NCBI GenBank assembly: GCA_030180135.1
Contig: CM058237.1
Coordinates: forward strand, 106,097,904-106,161,903
Source of the DNA: Orychophragmus violaceus
Lineage: Eukaryota; Streptophyta; Magnoliopsida; Brassicales; Brassicaceae
Length of the DNA stretch: 64,000 bases
Direction: 5' to 3'
Both the position numbers and the translations under genes were made by a program. The notes beneath the pieces are model-generated. The model searched no databases. It was not told where the DNA came from and saw only the letters and a program-made list of their open reading frames with translations. The first letter of the stretch is position 1. Every line of letters starts with the position of its first letter. Positions 44,109 to 55,062 of this stretch are shown piece after piece.

Positions 44109-45363
44109 TGAAACACCCCGACCCGGCCAAGGTAGGCCGCGGTCGATGCGTTCCAGTGGTCAGGCCGAACCCCGGCCTGAACCTCCCTAAAACCCGTCCT
44201 ATTTAAATTTTTCCCTTAGGAACAAGTATTCCTCGGATCTTTCTATTGGCTACTAGCCTTAGATCCTTCATACTTAATAAATACGCAGCGGAATACTACT
44301 TAACCATTTATATCGTTCTTCTAAAGAACGATCCATCCAAGAACCTCTTATGCCCTTATTTAGTTTCCTTAAAAATCTTTCGAGGTTCCAATTACAATTT
44401 AACCATTCCAGCAGCCTAAGTCTTTTACTTAGTTTGTTCCATTCAACTTATTCTATTCTAATCATTCCTTAGAACAATAGAAGAGTATTCGAACGTGTAC
44501 CTTATCCTTTGGTGAAGCCGGTGTGAAGCTAGCTCCGTGTTCAGCTTAGCTCATCCGTTCAGCAACCTTTAGAACACGCCCCCTTTTACTTAGTCATTCA
44601 ACCAACCATCCCCACATGACCGAGTACAAAAGAGGTCTTCATGTTCTTCCTTTGGCCACCATTCCTTTCCTGCTTCATCCAAACACTTAGATTATGTTAA
44701 GGCTTATTTAATGTGTACCTTAACCCTTCTAGTGATTCCTTATGGAATTGCTTGGTCCGTCTACCTCCCTCGTTTCCTTGCCCGATCAGCCCACTCGTCG
44801 CTACACCATAATGTCAGTTGGAAGCCGGAACCAATTTAGGTGAGGTACGATCCATGATCAGTTCACTCATCGCGCAGGTCCAACCCGTGGCCGGATCAGC
44901 CCTTTTTCGGAGTCCGTTGAATCACCTCCTCAGCCTTCCCGGCCTTCGGTCAATTCCAATCGTGACCCGACTCTCTCGAATGTCCAACCTTCCTCCGTGA
45001 CCCGACCATGCAATCGTCGCTCCACCGATCGCTCCTTGTTCCTTAACCGCAAGACATGTGTATTGACTACTCATCCACGGTCACGAAGAGACGCGTCCTT
45101 TCACGCTTTGCGTTCGTCCGTTCACGCTCTCTGCGTTCGTCTGTTCACGCCCTGCAATCGTCCGTGAATAGCCCGTGTTCACCCGTACACATCCTCCGGA
45201 CGTACGTGTACGACCCGTGGTCGTCCGTATCGTCCTGCGGACGTACGTGCACGACCCGCAGTCGTCCCTATCGTCCCACGGACGTACGTGCACGACCCGT
45301 GGTCGTCCGTGATGACCCGCGGTCGTCCGTGATGACCCGCGGTCGTCCGTGATGACCCGCGGT
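44109..45363 (-). repeat. LTR Q, unit 1, truncated copy
   Basis: TGAAACACCCCGACCCGGCC start, paralogous to 55191 and 58969. It ends in three copies of a 20-bp repeat (GTCGTCCGTGATGACCCGCG), with GCGGT bordering the inserted LTR S. Confidence 0.82.
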
Positions 45364-45682
45364 TGAAACACCCCGTCCCGACTCTAAGGCCGAGACGGAA
45401 CGTCCCACTAACTTAATCGGTCTAACTTGAGGTTCGTTCTCAACCTCAAGTCCAAGCGCTTTATACTCAATCGATTCTAGACTAAGTTCATTTCCATTCG
45501 TTCAATTCCATTCATTCTTAGCTAAGGCAAACGAGCAATAAAGGAAAATAGACATTTTATTAATCAACCAAAGGTACCAAATACAATGTGAGTCAAGTGC
45601 ATTATGCTAATACAGTATTCGGTCCTAACAATGTCTATCTAACAACACACCACTCGTCCACGGTCTTGATCCGCTCCTAGGA
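45364..45682 (-). repeat. LTR S fragment, unit 1
   Basis: The first ~320 bp (left end) of the solo LTR seen complete at 60245-62214, inserted at the same GCGGT site. It stops at the unit junction TTGA. Confidence 0.85.
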
Positions 45683-46124
45683 TTGACTCCGTTTACCTCG
45701 TTTCCACGATACAAGGCTTCGCAACCTGTACCGCTTCCACGAGTTGTGTTCGGTTCGGACGAAACCGTATATCAGGGAATTATTCTGTTTTTATTAGTTG
45801 AAAAATATAAATCTTATTCATAGTAATATACGGTCTAATACAAACATTTAGCGGAACGTTCCAACAAAATCCGAAACCGAAAGTAACAGTCAAAATGCGT
45901 AATAATCGATACCCAATGCCAACCCGAGACTACTCCGAGTGTCCTACGCGTCCGCCGAGCTACGCCAAACCTGAAAAGCACAAAAGAGTCTAATGAGTAA
46001 TCTAAGATTACCCAGTGAGACGGCTCCCAACTAAAGGCTGCTAACAATCTATTAATCCCGCCCAAACCCAAAATAACAATCAAGTATAATAGCTGATCAC
46101 GTGCTACCAAGAAGTGATGAGCTT

Positions 46125-47723
46125 TGAAACACCCCGACCCGGCCTTCCTAGGCCGCGGTCGATGCGTTCCAGTGGTCAGGCCAAACGCAGGCCTAAACCT
46201 CCCTAAATCTCGTCCTATTTAAAATTTTCCCTTAGGAACAAGTATTCCTCGAATCTACTATTTGACTCCTAGTCTTAGATCCTTCATATTTAACAATTAC
46301 GCAGCGGAAATATTACTTTAACCTTTATATCGTTCTTCTCAAGACCGATCCATCCATGAACCTCCTCTGACCTTATTTGGTTTCCTTAAAACCCTTCAGA
46401 GGTTCCGTTCCTATCTATCCGTTCTAACAACCTAAGTCTTTTACTTAGTTTGTTTCATTCAACTTATTACGTTCTATTCATTCCTTAGAACAATAGAAGA
46501 GTACTTGAATGTGTACCTTAGCCTTTGGTGAAGTCGGTGTGAAGCTAGCTCCGCGTTCAGCTTAGCTCATCAGTTCAACAACCTTTAGAACACACCCCCT
46601 TTGTACTTAGTCATTCAACCAACCATCCCCACATGACCGAGTACAAAAGAGGTCTTCATGTTCTTCCTTTGGCCACCATTCTTTTCCTGCTTCATCCTTG
46701 TCTCCTTTCTCATTCATGTTCATAAGGACGATCCGCGTCCCAACCGTTCCTGGATCCGCGACCGTATCACGTTCCGCGGTCGTACGCGTTCGTCTGTATG
46801 TTCATCCGTACGTTCGGCACGGACATCCGTAAGGCCATCCGTGTGACCGTCACGGTCGTCCGTGAACAGACGCGACTGTCCGTGAACGGACACGACTGTT
46901 CGTGAATGGACACGACTGTCCGTGAACGGTTACGGTTGTCCGTATACGACCCGCGTGCGTCCGTAATCGACCCACGGTCGTCCCTATCGTCCCGCGGACG
47001 TAGGTGATCGTACCGTGGTCGTCCATGTACGACCCACGGTCGTCCGTATCATCCCGCGGACGTACGTGATCGAACCGTGGTCGTCCGTATCAACCCACGA
47101 TCGTCCGTATCGTCCCGTGGACCTACATGATCGTACCGCGGTCGTCCGTATCGTCCTGCGGATGTATGTGATCGCACCGCGGTCGTCCGTGTACGAACCA
47201 CAGTCGTCTGTATCGTCCTGTGGATGTACGTGCACGACCCGCGGTCATCCGTGATCGTTACGCGGTCGTCCGTGAATTGACGCGACTGTCCTTGAAAGGA
47301 CACGACCGTACATGAACGGTCACGGTCGTCCGTACGTGACCCGCGGTTATCCGCGATCGACCCGCGGTCGTCCTTACGCGACCCTCGTTCATCCAAGCAC
47401 CATCCACGTTCGTCCGTGACGGTTACGGTCATCCGTGACGATCCGCGGTCGACCGTGTGCGACCCACGGTCATTCGTGAACGACCCGCGGTCGACCGTGC
47501 GCGACCCGCGGTCGTCCGTGAACGACCCACGGACGGTTGCCCGGATTTTTCTTCAATCTTCAAACCTTCAATCTTCCATCATTCCTGGGTAATTCTTCCT
47601 ATTTCCCAGGCTTGTTTGCCTTAGCAAAACCATCCCAAACTCCTTCAAAACCGCCAGCTATTACCCTTAGGTTTTATGGCCAAAATCCCTCTTTTTCTCA
47701 TAGTTTTGGTTGGCCTTTGCCAT
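46125..47723 (-). repeat. LTR P, unit 2, left part with minisatellite
   Basis: Matches 33188 and 57228, including the 20-bp CpG-rich array (about 46760-47540). It is interrupted at AGGAA (47724-47728) by the copia element. Confidence 0.82.
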
Positions 47724-47728
47724 AGGAA

Positions 47729-48440
47729 TGTTGGGATAGTGTCCTGAAATCACACTTGTACTCACTCCTGATGATAGTTGTGTGTCGAGATCAGACATTC
47801 GTATAATACTGGGTGGTTGCAATGTTTTGCTAGAAGCCTCTTGCAGTCTGTAAGTTGTAGACTTACTGCCAGTATTATATGATCCTATAGGGTCACACAC
47901 CTAAGCAAACTGGAAGCATGAAAGTGGGAATGATCATTATGGTAATGATCATACTTATGTGTATTGGATACACATTAACATAGAGTTTTACAATGTGTGT
48001 GTCGATCGATGCATGAGTGCGTCGATCGATGCAGGCTTTTCGTGGAGGTGTGTCGATCGACACAGTAAGTGTATCGATTGTTGCACATCGGGTTCCGAAA
48101 CTGATGTTTCGGATTAATGACGTAACCGAGCCGGGATTGTTCTACGGTTTTGGTGATGTCATTTCCAGGTCGATATATAAGGTTTTATATGGTCGACATG
48201 AACCCTGGCCGTCTCCCTTTTCCTCTGACAGAAAAGCAGAAACTCAAAAACTCTGAGATCCCACACAATTCAGTACTAGCATCCCGTTGTTCCAGCTTGT
48301 GTGCGTGTGTATCTGGTAGAGGCAAGGCGATTGCGTTGCTCCACTGATCTCGTTCACCATCTCAATTCCGCTGCCAGAAAGGTAAGAACGAGGTTGGTTT
48401 TATTCAATATATCAAACCCTAGATCCTAGGAGATCCAACA
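47729..48440 (+). repeat. Copia 5' LTR (712 bp)
   Basis: TGTTGGGATAG...GATCCAACA. TATA box ATATATAA at 48173-48180. Upstream (48002-48081) lies a cluster of TCGATCGA palindromes. A strong donor AAAG|GTAAGA lies at 48381/48382. From about 48203 to the donor there is no ATG. Confidence 0.93.
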
Positions 48441-49557
48441 GTATTATCAGAGCCAGGTTAGGGTTTAGCTATTGAATCTGATGCAATTAATTCGAAACTT
48501 GTCGTTGTTGAATTGAATATTGCATGCTGAAATCGTGTTTTCTCTTGTTAATCTCGGATTTTAAGCCTGTTGAAAAACGATGAAACTGTTGAAATCGCAC
48601 TTTGTCGATCGATGCATCGAATGTGTCGATCGACACGCCGTGAAATAACACGTTAAATTTTAGGGTTTGTCGCAGTGTGTCGATCGATGCAAAGCGTGCG
48701 TCGATCGACACAGAGCGAAAACTCGGAAAAATCTTTTGGGTTGTTCGCATAGCATCGATCGTTACTAAGCTTGTGTCGATCGATGCACTGCGAAAACTCG
48801 CACTGTACCGATCGACGCACTGGGTGCATCGATCGATTCAGTCGGTTGGTTTCGGTTGAATTGGATTGAACCGTAAACCAAAATTTGATTGTGGTTTGAG
48901 TGTGTCAATCGTTTCAAGTTTGCATCGATCGATACATAACCCGCAGACTTAGAAGTTGGACTTCAAGTTGCGAATACCAAATCAATAATGAACCTTAACT
49001 TAATAAAACTGAATGTTTTAATTAAATCTATAATTTCATGGGTGTGTATTGGATATACATCAAGATAAAATAGTTCCTTTCCTCAACTAAATATCAAGTG
49101 ATCTTGATGTCTTGCCCGATCTCGTCTACTGTCACGACTCGTGTTGTTGTTGGACATTCTTGGAGTCCTTGGTGTCCACAGCAACATAAGAAATGCAGGT
49201 GATCATTGATAGATTTGCAGTGCAACTATTAATGATCACAAGACAGAAGAGATTGGTTTTACTTGACTGGGCTGTCAGAAGTTCTGGGCCCAGAGACATC
49301 AGAGTGGATTGGACATAGTTTGTCTTATCCACGACCAAGAATTGTACTGAGTACAATTAGCAATGATTTGCTTACCTAGGTAACTAAAGTTTGAGCAACG
49401 GCGAGTCGCCCACTCGAATTTTAGTAATCTGAGGATCTTGGCTCATTGTATTCATCTAAGGAAACATAGTTTTGAATACAATGCGAGTTTTTCTTATTAG
49501 ATAAGAATTCTCATTTCTTGAGCTTTATAACTAAAATCTACCTCTTTTGAATTACAG
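48382..49557 (+). other. Predicted copia leader intron (1176 nt), removes primer site
   Basis: Donor in the LTR (AAAG|GTAAGA), acceptor CTCTTTTGAATTACAG two bases before the gag ATG at 49560. It contains the primer-binding site (48442-48454, TATTATCAGAGCC, two mismatches to the usual form), many ATGs and four palindrome dyads (48605-48836). Splicing would give a short ATG-free leader with gag as first start codon. Confidence 0.62.
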
Positions 49558-49559
49558 CT

Positions 49560-52500
49560 ATGTCTGTCTCAAATCACATTAACACTTTCTCACTGAGATC
49601 CGTCCTTGAGAAGGACAAGTTAAATGGATCTAATTTCTTGGAATGGTATCGGAACCTGAGAATAGTTCTCAGGCAGGAGAACAAGGAATATGTCCTTGAA
49701 AGAGTTCTCACCGAGAGGCCACGTTCCAATGCTCCGCAGACAGAAAAGAATGCTTGGGATAAGCATTCAGCAGATGTCAAAGATGTTAATTGTCTAATGC
49801 TGGTGACTATGAACTCTGAGCTGCAGAAGCAATATGAGAACGTGTTGTCACCCATTGAGATGATTAACAGCCTGAAAGCTTTGTTTCAGGAGCAAGCTCG
49901 CACAGAGAGATACCAGACAGTTAAATCTCTCATGGATTGCAAGCTGGCTAAGGACAGTCCAGTAAGTCCTCATGTCCTTAAAATGATGGGTTACATTGAT
50001 AACCTGGGGAAACTGGACTGTGCCATTAGTCAGGAGCTAGCCACTGACATGATTCTGCAGTCTTTGCCGTCGTGTTTTGATCAGTTCATCATGAACTACA
50101 ACATGCATAACATGACTAAGACATTGACTGAGTTGCACGGTATGCTGAAGACAGTAGAACCGAATCTCAAGAAGGCTACTCCCAGTGTCCTGATGGTACA
50201 AGGGGGTAAAAGGTTAAAGAAACGTAAGAAGGATAAGGGAAAGGCCCAGGTTGTCGAGACTGAAAGTCAAGACAAGCCCAAACCCAAGCCCAAATCCGGG
50301 CCTTCTGCTGAGGATAAGTGCAACTACTGCAAGCAGTTGGGACATTGGAAAAGAGACTGCAAGAAGTTCAAGGAAGATTACAAGAAGCTGAAAAAGACGT
50401 ATGATGCGTCTGATTCAGGTATTTATGTTATCGAACTTAATGTTATATCTTCTCGTTCTACTTCGTGGGTATTGGATACCGGCTGCGGTGCTCACATTTG
50501 TATTGATGTGCAGGCACTAAAAGATAGTAGGACGATGAAGAAAGGACAAGTAGAGCTACGGGTCGGGAATGGAGCTAAGGTTGCTGCACTGGCCGTAGGC
50601 ACCTACGAGTTGTCCTTACCTTCGGGCATGGTTTTAATTTTAAATAATTGCTACTTTGTACCTGCGATTAGCAGAAACATAATTTCAGTTTCCGTTTTGG
50701 ATTTGGAAGGTTTTGATTTTGCTGTTAAGAATAAAGTTTGTTCTTTTAATCGTGATGGTACATTTTATGGTAGCGCCCCATTGGATAATGGGTTATATGT
50801 ATTAGACCAAGAAATGCCTAACTTTAACATAAATACAAAGCGGTTTAAGTCCAATGACGAAAACCCGACTTTCTTATGGCATTGTCGTTTGGGCCATATC
50901 AATGAGAAACGCATCCAAAGGCTCCATCGAAATGGGCTCCTGGGCTCATTTGATTTTGAATCATGTGAGAAATGCGAATCTTGCATGGTGGGCAAAATGG
51001 CTAGAGCCCCTTTCAACAAACCAAATGAAAGGGCCAGTGACTTATTGGGCCTTATTCATACTGATGTATGTGGGCCGATGAGTACTGTTGCCAGAGGAAA
51101 TTACAAGTACTTCATAACCTTCACTGATGACTTCAGTAGGTATGGCTATGTCTATTTGATGAGACACAAGTCAGAATCCTTTGATAGATTCAAGGAATTC
51201 AAGAATGAAGTACAGAATCAACTTGGCAAAAGTATCAAAGTTCTTCGATCGGATCGCGGAGAAGAATACTTGAGTCAAGAATTCAGCGACTATCTGAGCG
51301 AGTGTGGAATTGTTTCACAACTCACTCCTCCTGGAACACCCCAATGGAATGGAGTGTCAGAGAGGAGGAATCGAACCTTGTTGGACATGGTTCGGTCTAT
51401 GATGAGTCATTCTAATCTTCCATTATCCTTTTGGGGATACGCTCTAGAAACGTCTGCGTTTACACTAAATAGGGTACCATCTAAATCAGTGGAAAAGACA
51501 CCACATGAAATGTGGACTGGAATGTTCCTAGTCTGTCTTTCCTGAGGATTTGGGGTTGTGAAGCTTATGTCAAACGTTTAATCTCTGACAAGCTTGCACC
51601 CAAATCAGATAAATGCTACTTCGTTGGTTATCCTAGGGAAACCAAGGCATACTACTCTTACAACCAATCTGAGAACAAAGTATTTGTTGCTCGGGACTGT
51701 TCTTTTCTTGAGAGGGAGTTTCTCTCTAAGAAAAACAGTGGGAGTAAAGTACATCTTGAAGAAATTCGAGATACACAGGAGACTACTCAACCTGCTGAGG
51801 AAGAGCAGCAGTTCGATCCACAAAGTTCTGTGGAACCGGCGCCTGTGGAGCCTGAAGTTCGCAGATCCGGAAGGATCCGTCACGAACCCGAGAGATACTA
51901 TGGATTTCTCGTGACCGGCTCCAATGACCTGATGGTCATTGACAGTGACGAACCAGCGACCTTCACGGAAGCAATGATGGGCCCGGACTCCGAAAAATGG
52001 CTTGGAGCCTCTAAGTCCGAAATGGGATCCATGTCAGAAAACCAAGTATGGTCCTTGGTCGATTTACCTAATGGTGCAAAAGCCATTGAGTGTAAATGGA
52101 TCTTCAAGAAGAAGATTGACGTGGATGGAAATGTACAGATTTACAAAGCGAGGTTAGTGGCTAAAGGTTTCAAGCAAATTCATGGTATCGACTATGATGA
52201 AACCTATTCCCCAGTCGCTATGCTTAAATCCATTCGGATTCTTCTAGCAATTGCCGCTCATTATGATTATGAGATTTGGCAAATGGATGTCAAAACCGCA
52301 TTCCTGAATGGTATTCTGGAAGAGGATGTGTATATGACACAACCTGAAGGTTTTGTCGATCCTAAGGACGCTGGAAAGGTATGCAAGCTTCATAAATCCA
52401 TTTATGGATTGAAGCAAGCATCACGGAGTTGGAATCTTCGTTTTGATGAGTCAGTTAAACAATTTGGTTTCATCAAGAACGAAGAAGAACCATGTGTTTA

Positions 52501-53524
52501 CAAGAAGACTAGTGGGAGCAAAATTGCGTTTCTTGTACTGTATGTCGATGACATACTCCTCCTCGGTAATGACGTTCCGTTGCTTCACTCTGTCAAGACT
52601 TGGCTTGGAAGTTGTTTTTCCATGAAAGACATGGGAGAAGCCGCGTACATTCTTGGAATCAGAATCTACAGAGATAGATTGAATATGCTGATTGGATTGT
52701 GCCAGGACACTTATATTGATAAGGTGTTGCACAGATTCAGGATGCAAGATTCCAAGAAGGGCTTCATACCGATGTCTCATGGCATGAGTCTCAGCAAGAA
52801 GCAGTGTCCGGCGACACCTGCTGAGCGAGAACGCATGAATAGGATTCCTTATGCTTCTGCAATAGGATCTATTATGTAAGCCATGCTCTGCACTCGTCCA
52901 GATGTAGCTTACGCGTTAAGCATGACGAGTAGATACCAATCTGATCCAGGTGAAGTTCACTGGACAGCTGTCAAGAATATTCTCAAGTATTTGAGACATA
53001 CTAAGGATAAATTCCTTGTGTATGGAGGAAGTGAAGAACTTGTGGTGAATGGATTCACCGATGCGAGCTTTCAGACAGACAGAGACGATTTCCGATCACA
53101 ATCTGGATATGTCTTCTGTCTAAATGGCGGTGCAGTGAGCTGGAAAAGCTCTAAGCAGAATACCATAGCTGATTCCACAACGGAAGCTGAATATGTTGCT
53201 GCTTCAGAAGCGGCAAAGGAAGCTGTTTGGATCAAGAAGTTCATGACTGAACTTGGTGTGGTTCCTAGTATCTTGGAGCCAGTGGCTTTGTTTTGTGATA
53301 ACAACGGAGCCATTGCTCAGGCAAAAGAACCAAGGTCACACCAGAAGTCCAAACACGTGGAGAGGAGATATCACCTGATTCGAGATATCGTCAATAGAGG
53401 TGATGTGAAGATCAGCCGAGTTCCGACAGACGAGAATGTCACTGATCCTCTAACTAAGTCACTCCCAAGGCCTAAGCATGAGAGTCATTCGACTGCTGTA
53501 GGCATTAGAGATCATAAGATGTAA
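49560..53524 (+). pseudogene. gag-pol: Copia gag-protease-integrase-RT-RNase H, two lesions
   Basis: Gag N-terminus (LEKDKLNGSNFLEWYRNLR), CCHC knuckle CNYCKQLGHWKRDC (about residue 253), protease WVLDTGCGAH (about 303), integrase HHCC (HCRLGH...CEKCESC, about 440-475) and catalytic core (HTDVCGPM, FTDDFSRYGY, NGVSERRNRT), RT (KSIYGLKQASRSW, YVDDILLLGND at about 52540) and RNase H (FTDASFQTDRDD, TTEAEYVAASEA). A 1-bp loss near 51520 (GGAATG where GGAAATG is expected) shifts the frame; TAA at 52877-52879 interrupts before AMLCTRPDVAYALS. The rest is open to TAA at 53522-53524. I do not assign the clade. Confidence 0.92.
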
Positions 53525-54345
53525 TCTTGATTCTAGTGGGAGTTTTTGGTTTTGTTTAAGTTATAATAAGATGCTCATGTAAACATTCTTTTGGAAGTGT
53601 TTTAATGAAATTTGATTTCAGCATTATTTATTGTGATCTAAATAATGGTCCCAAATAAGTTTATGACATATTATAGGTCATCAAGTTGAGGACTTGATCA
53701 TGAAACCCTATAAGTTAATAAATTATTTTGTCCCTAGTCGAGGTTGTAGAATTGGGACACTGACAACCGTTAGAGACTAGATTGTGAGGTGACTGTTGGC
53801 TAAGTTTCATGGAGCCAATGATATGATTATCGCAGTCAGTCACATAGATATATGTTAATGAACATATGATCGGACATGACCCGCTAATTAGAAGTCTACA
53901 AGATAGTTATATCTATGTCATAAGAGGTTCTCATTACGACTATAGAGTATAGTCCTTAGACCTGAGTTCATCATGCTTTCTTGCATATGAATTGGTGCAT
54001 TTTGACTTTGTCAAACGTCGACCCGTAACTGGCGACTATAACGGCACTGTTCAAGTATGTCATGAAATGTGCGTTGAAACAGGGATGGAACAAGATGGAA
54101 TTTGTCCCTCCTGAATAACGGGAGATAAATATCTCAGGGCCTATCGAAGATTTAATACTGAGAAAATGTGTGGCCGCACTCAAACGAACTGTAGTTCAGT
54201 TGTTTGTAATGTTCAGTATGAGATCAGGAGTTCGATAAACACGATGTTGGCTTAATAAGGATGACACCAATCTTTCCTTATGCCAAATCGAGATATAGAG
54301 ACAAAAGGATTATAGGAATTGATGATTCCAGTACAAGTGGGAGAT
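53525..54345 (+). other. Copia 3' untranslated region and polypurine tract
   Basis: About 820 bp without a coding signature between RNase H and the 3' LTR, ending in ACAAGTGGGAGAT (54333-54345), the polypurine tract. The long untranslated region may hold RNA structure (for example CTCCTGAATAACGGGAG near 54109), which I could not test. Confidence 0.75.
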
Positions 54346-55057
54346 TGTTGGGATAGTGTCCTGAAATCACACTTGTACTCACTCCTGATGATAGTTGTGT
54401 GTCGAGATCAGACATTCGTATAATACTGGGTGGTTGCAATGTTTTGCTGGAAGCCTCTTGCAGTCTGTAAGTTGTAGACTTACTGCCAGTATTATATGAT
54501 CCTATAGGGTCACACACCTAAGCAAACTGGAAGCATGAAAGTGGGAATGATCATTATGGTAATGATCATACTTATGTATATTGGATACACATTAACATAG
54601 AGTTTTACAATGTGTGTGTCGATAGATGCATGAGTGCGTCGATCGATGCAGGCTTTTCGTGGAGGTGTGTCGATCGACACAATAAGTGTATCGATCGTTG
54701 CACATCGGGTTCCGAAACTGATGTTTCGGATTAATGACGTAACCGAGCCGGGATTGTTCGACGGTTTTGGTGATGTCATTTCCAGGTTGATATATAAGGT
54801 TTTATATGGTCGACCTGAACCCTGGCCGTCTCCCTTTTCCTCTGACAGAAAAGCAGAAACTCAAAAACTCTGAGATCCCACACAATTCGGTACTAGCATC
54901 CCGTTGTTCCAGCTTGTGTGCGTGTGTATCTGGTAGAGGCAAGGCGATTGCGTTGCTCCACTGATCTCGTTCACCATCTCAATTCCGCTGCCAGAAAGGT
55001 AAGAACGAGGTTGTTTTTATTCAATATATCAAACCCTAGATCCTAGGAGATCCAACA
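54346..55057 (+). repeat. Copia 3' LTR (712 bp)
   Basis: Same length as the 5' LTR. One half-site of the U3 palindrome cluster differs (TCGATAGA for TCGATCGA at 54620), while another (TCGATCG near 54691) is the intact form of a site mutated in the 5' LTR. Confidence 0.93.
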
Positions 55058-55062
55058 AGGAA

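Larger units (their letters stand above)
32746..45682. repeat. Tandem unit 1 of 3 (holds the Athila insertion)
   Basis: LTR fragment (32746-33187), truncated LTR P (33188-44108, interrupted by Athila), truncated LTR Q (44109-45363) and the first ~320 bp of LTR S (45364-45682). Subtracting the Athila element and its duplication leaves about 3.78 kb, matching the other units. The right junction joins LTR S to the start of unit 2 at a shared TTGA. Confidence 0.88.
47729..55057 (+). mobile_element. Ty1/copia element, 7329 bp, full length
   Basis: Two 712-bp LTRs (47729-48440, 54346-55057) that differ at about 10 positions by eye (near 98.6% identity), duplication AGGAA on both sides (47724-47728, 55058-55062), primer site, polypurine tract and gag-protease-integrase-RT-RNase H in copia order. 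One 1-bp frameshift and one nonsense codon are the only obvious coding lesions, so it is a recent insertion that was disabled lately or moved with help from relatives. Confidence 0.95.

Noticed and set aside
45056..45371. Open frames with repeated Asp-Asp-Arg-Gly or Val-Arg-Asp-Asp-Pro motifs
   Set aside because: Direct translation of the 20-bp repeat array, present in several frames and both strands.
53071..53313. Antisense frames within copia RNase H and other Pol regions
   Set aside because: Shadows of the sense coding frames with no independent motif.
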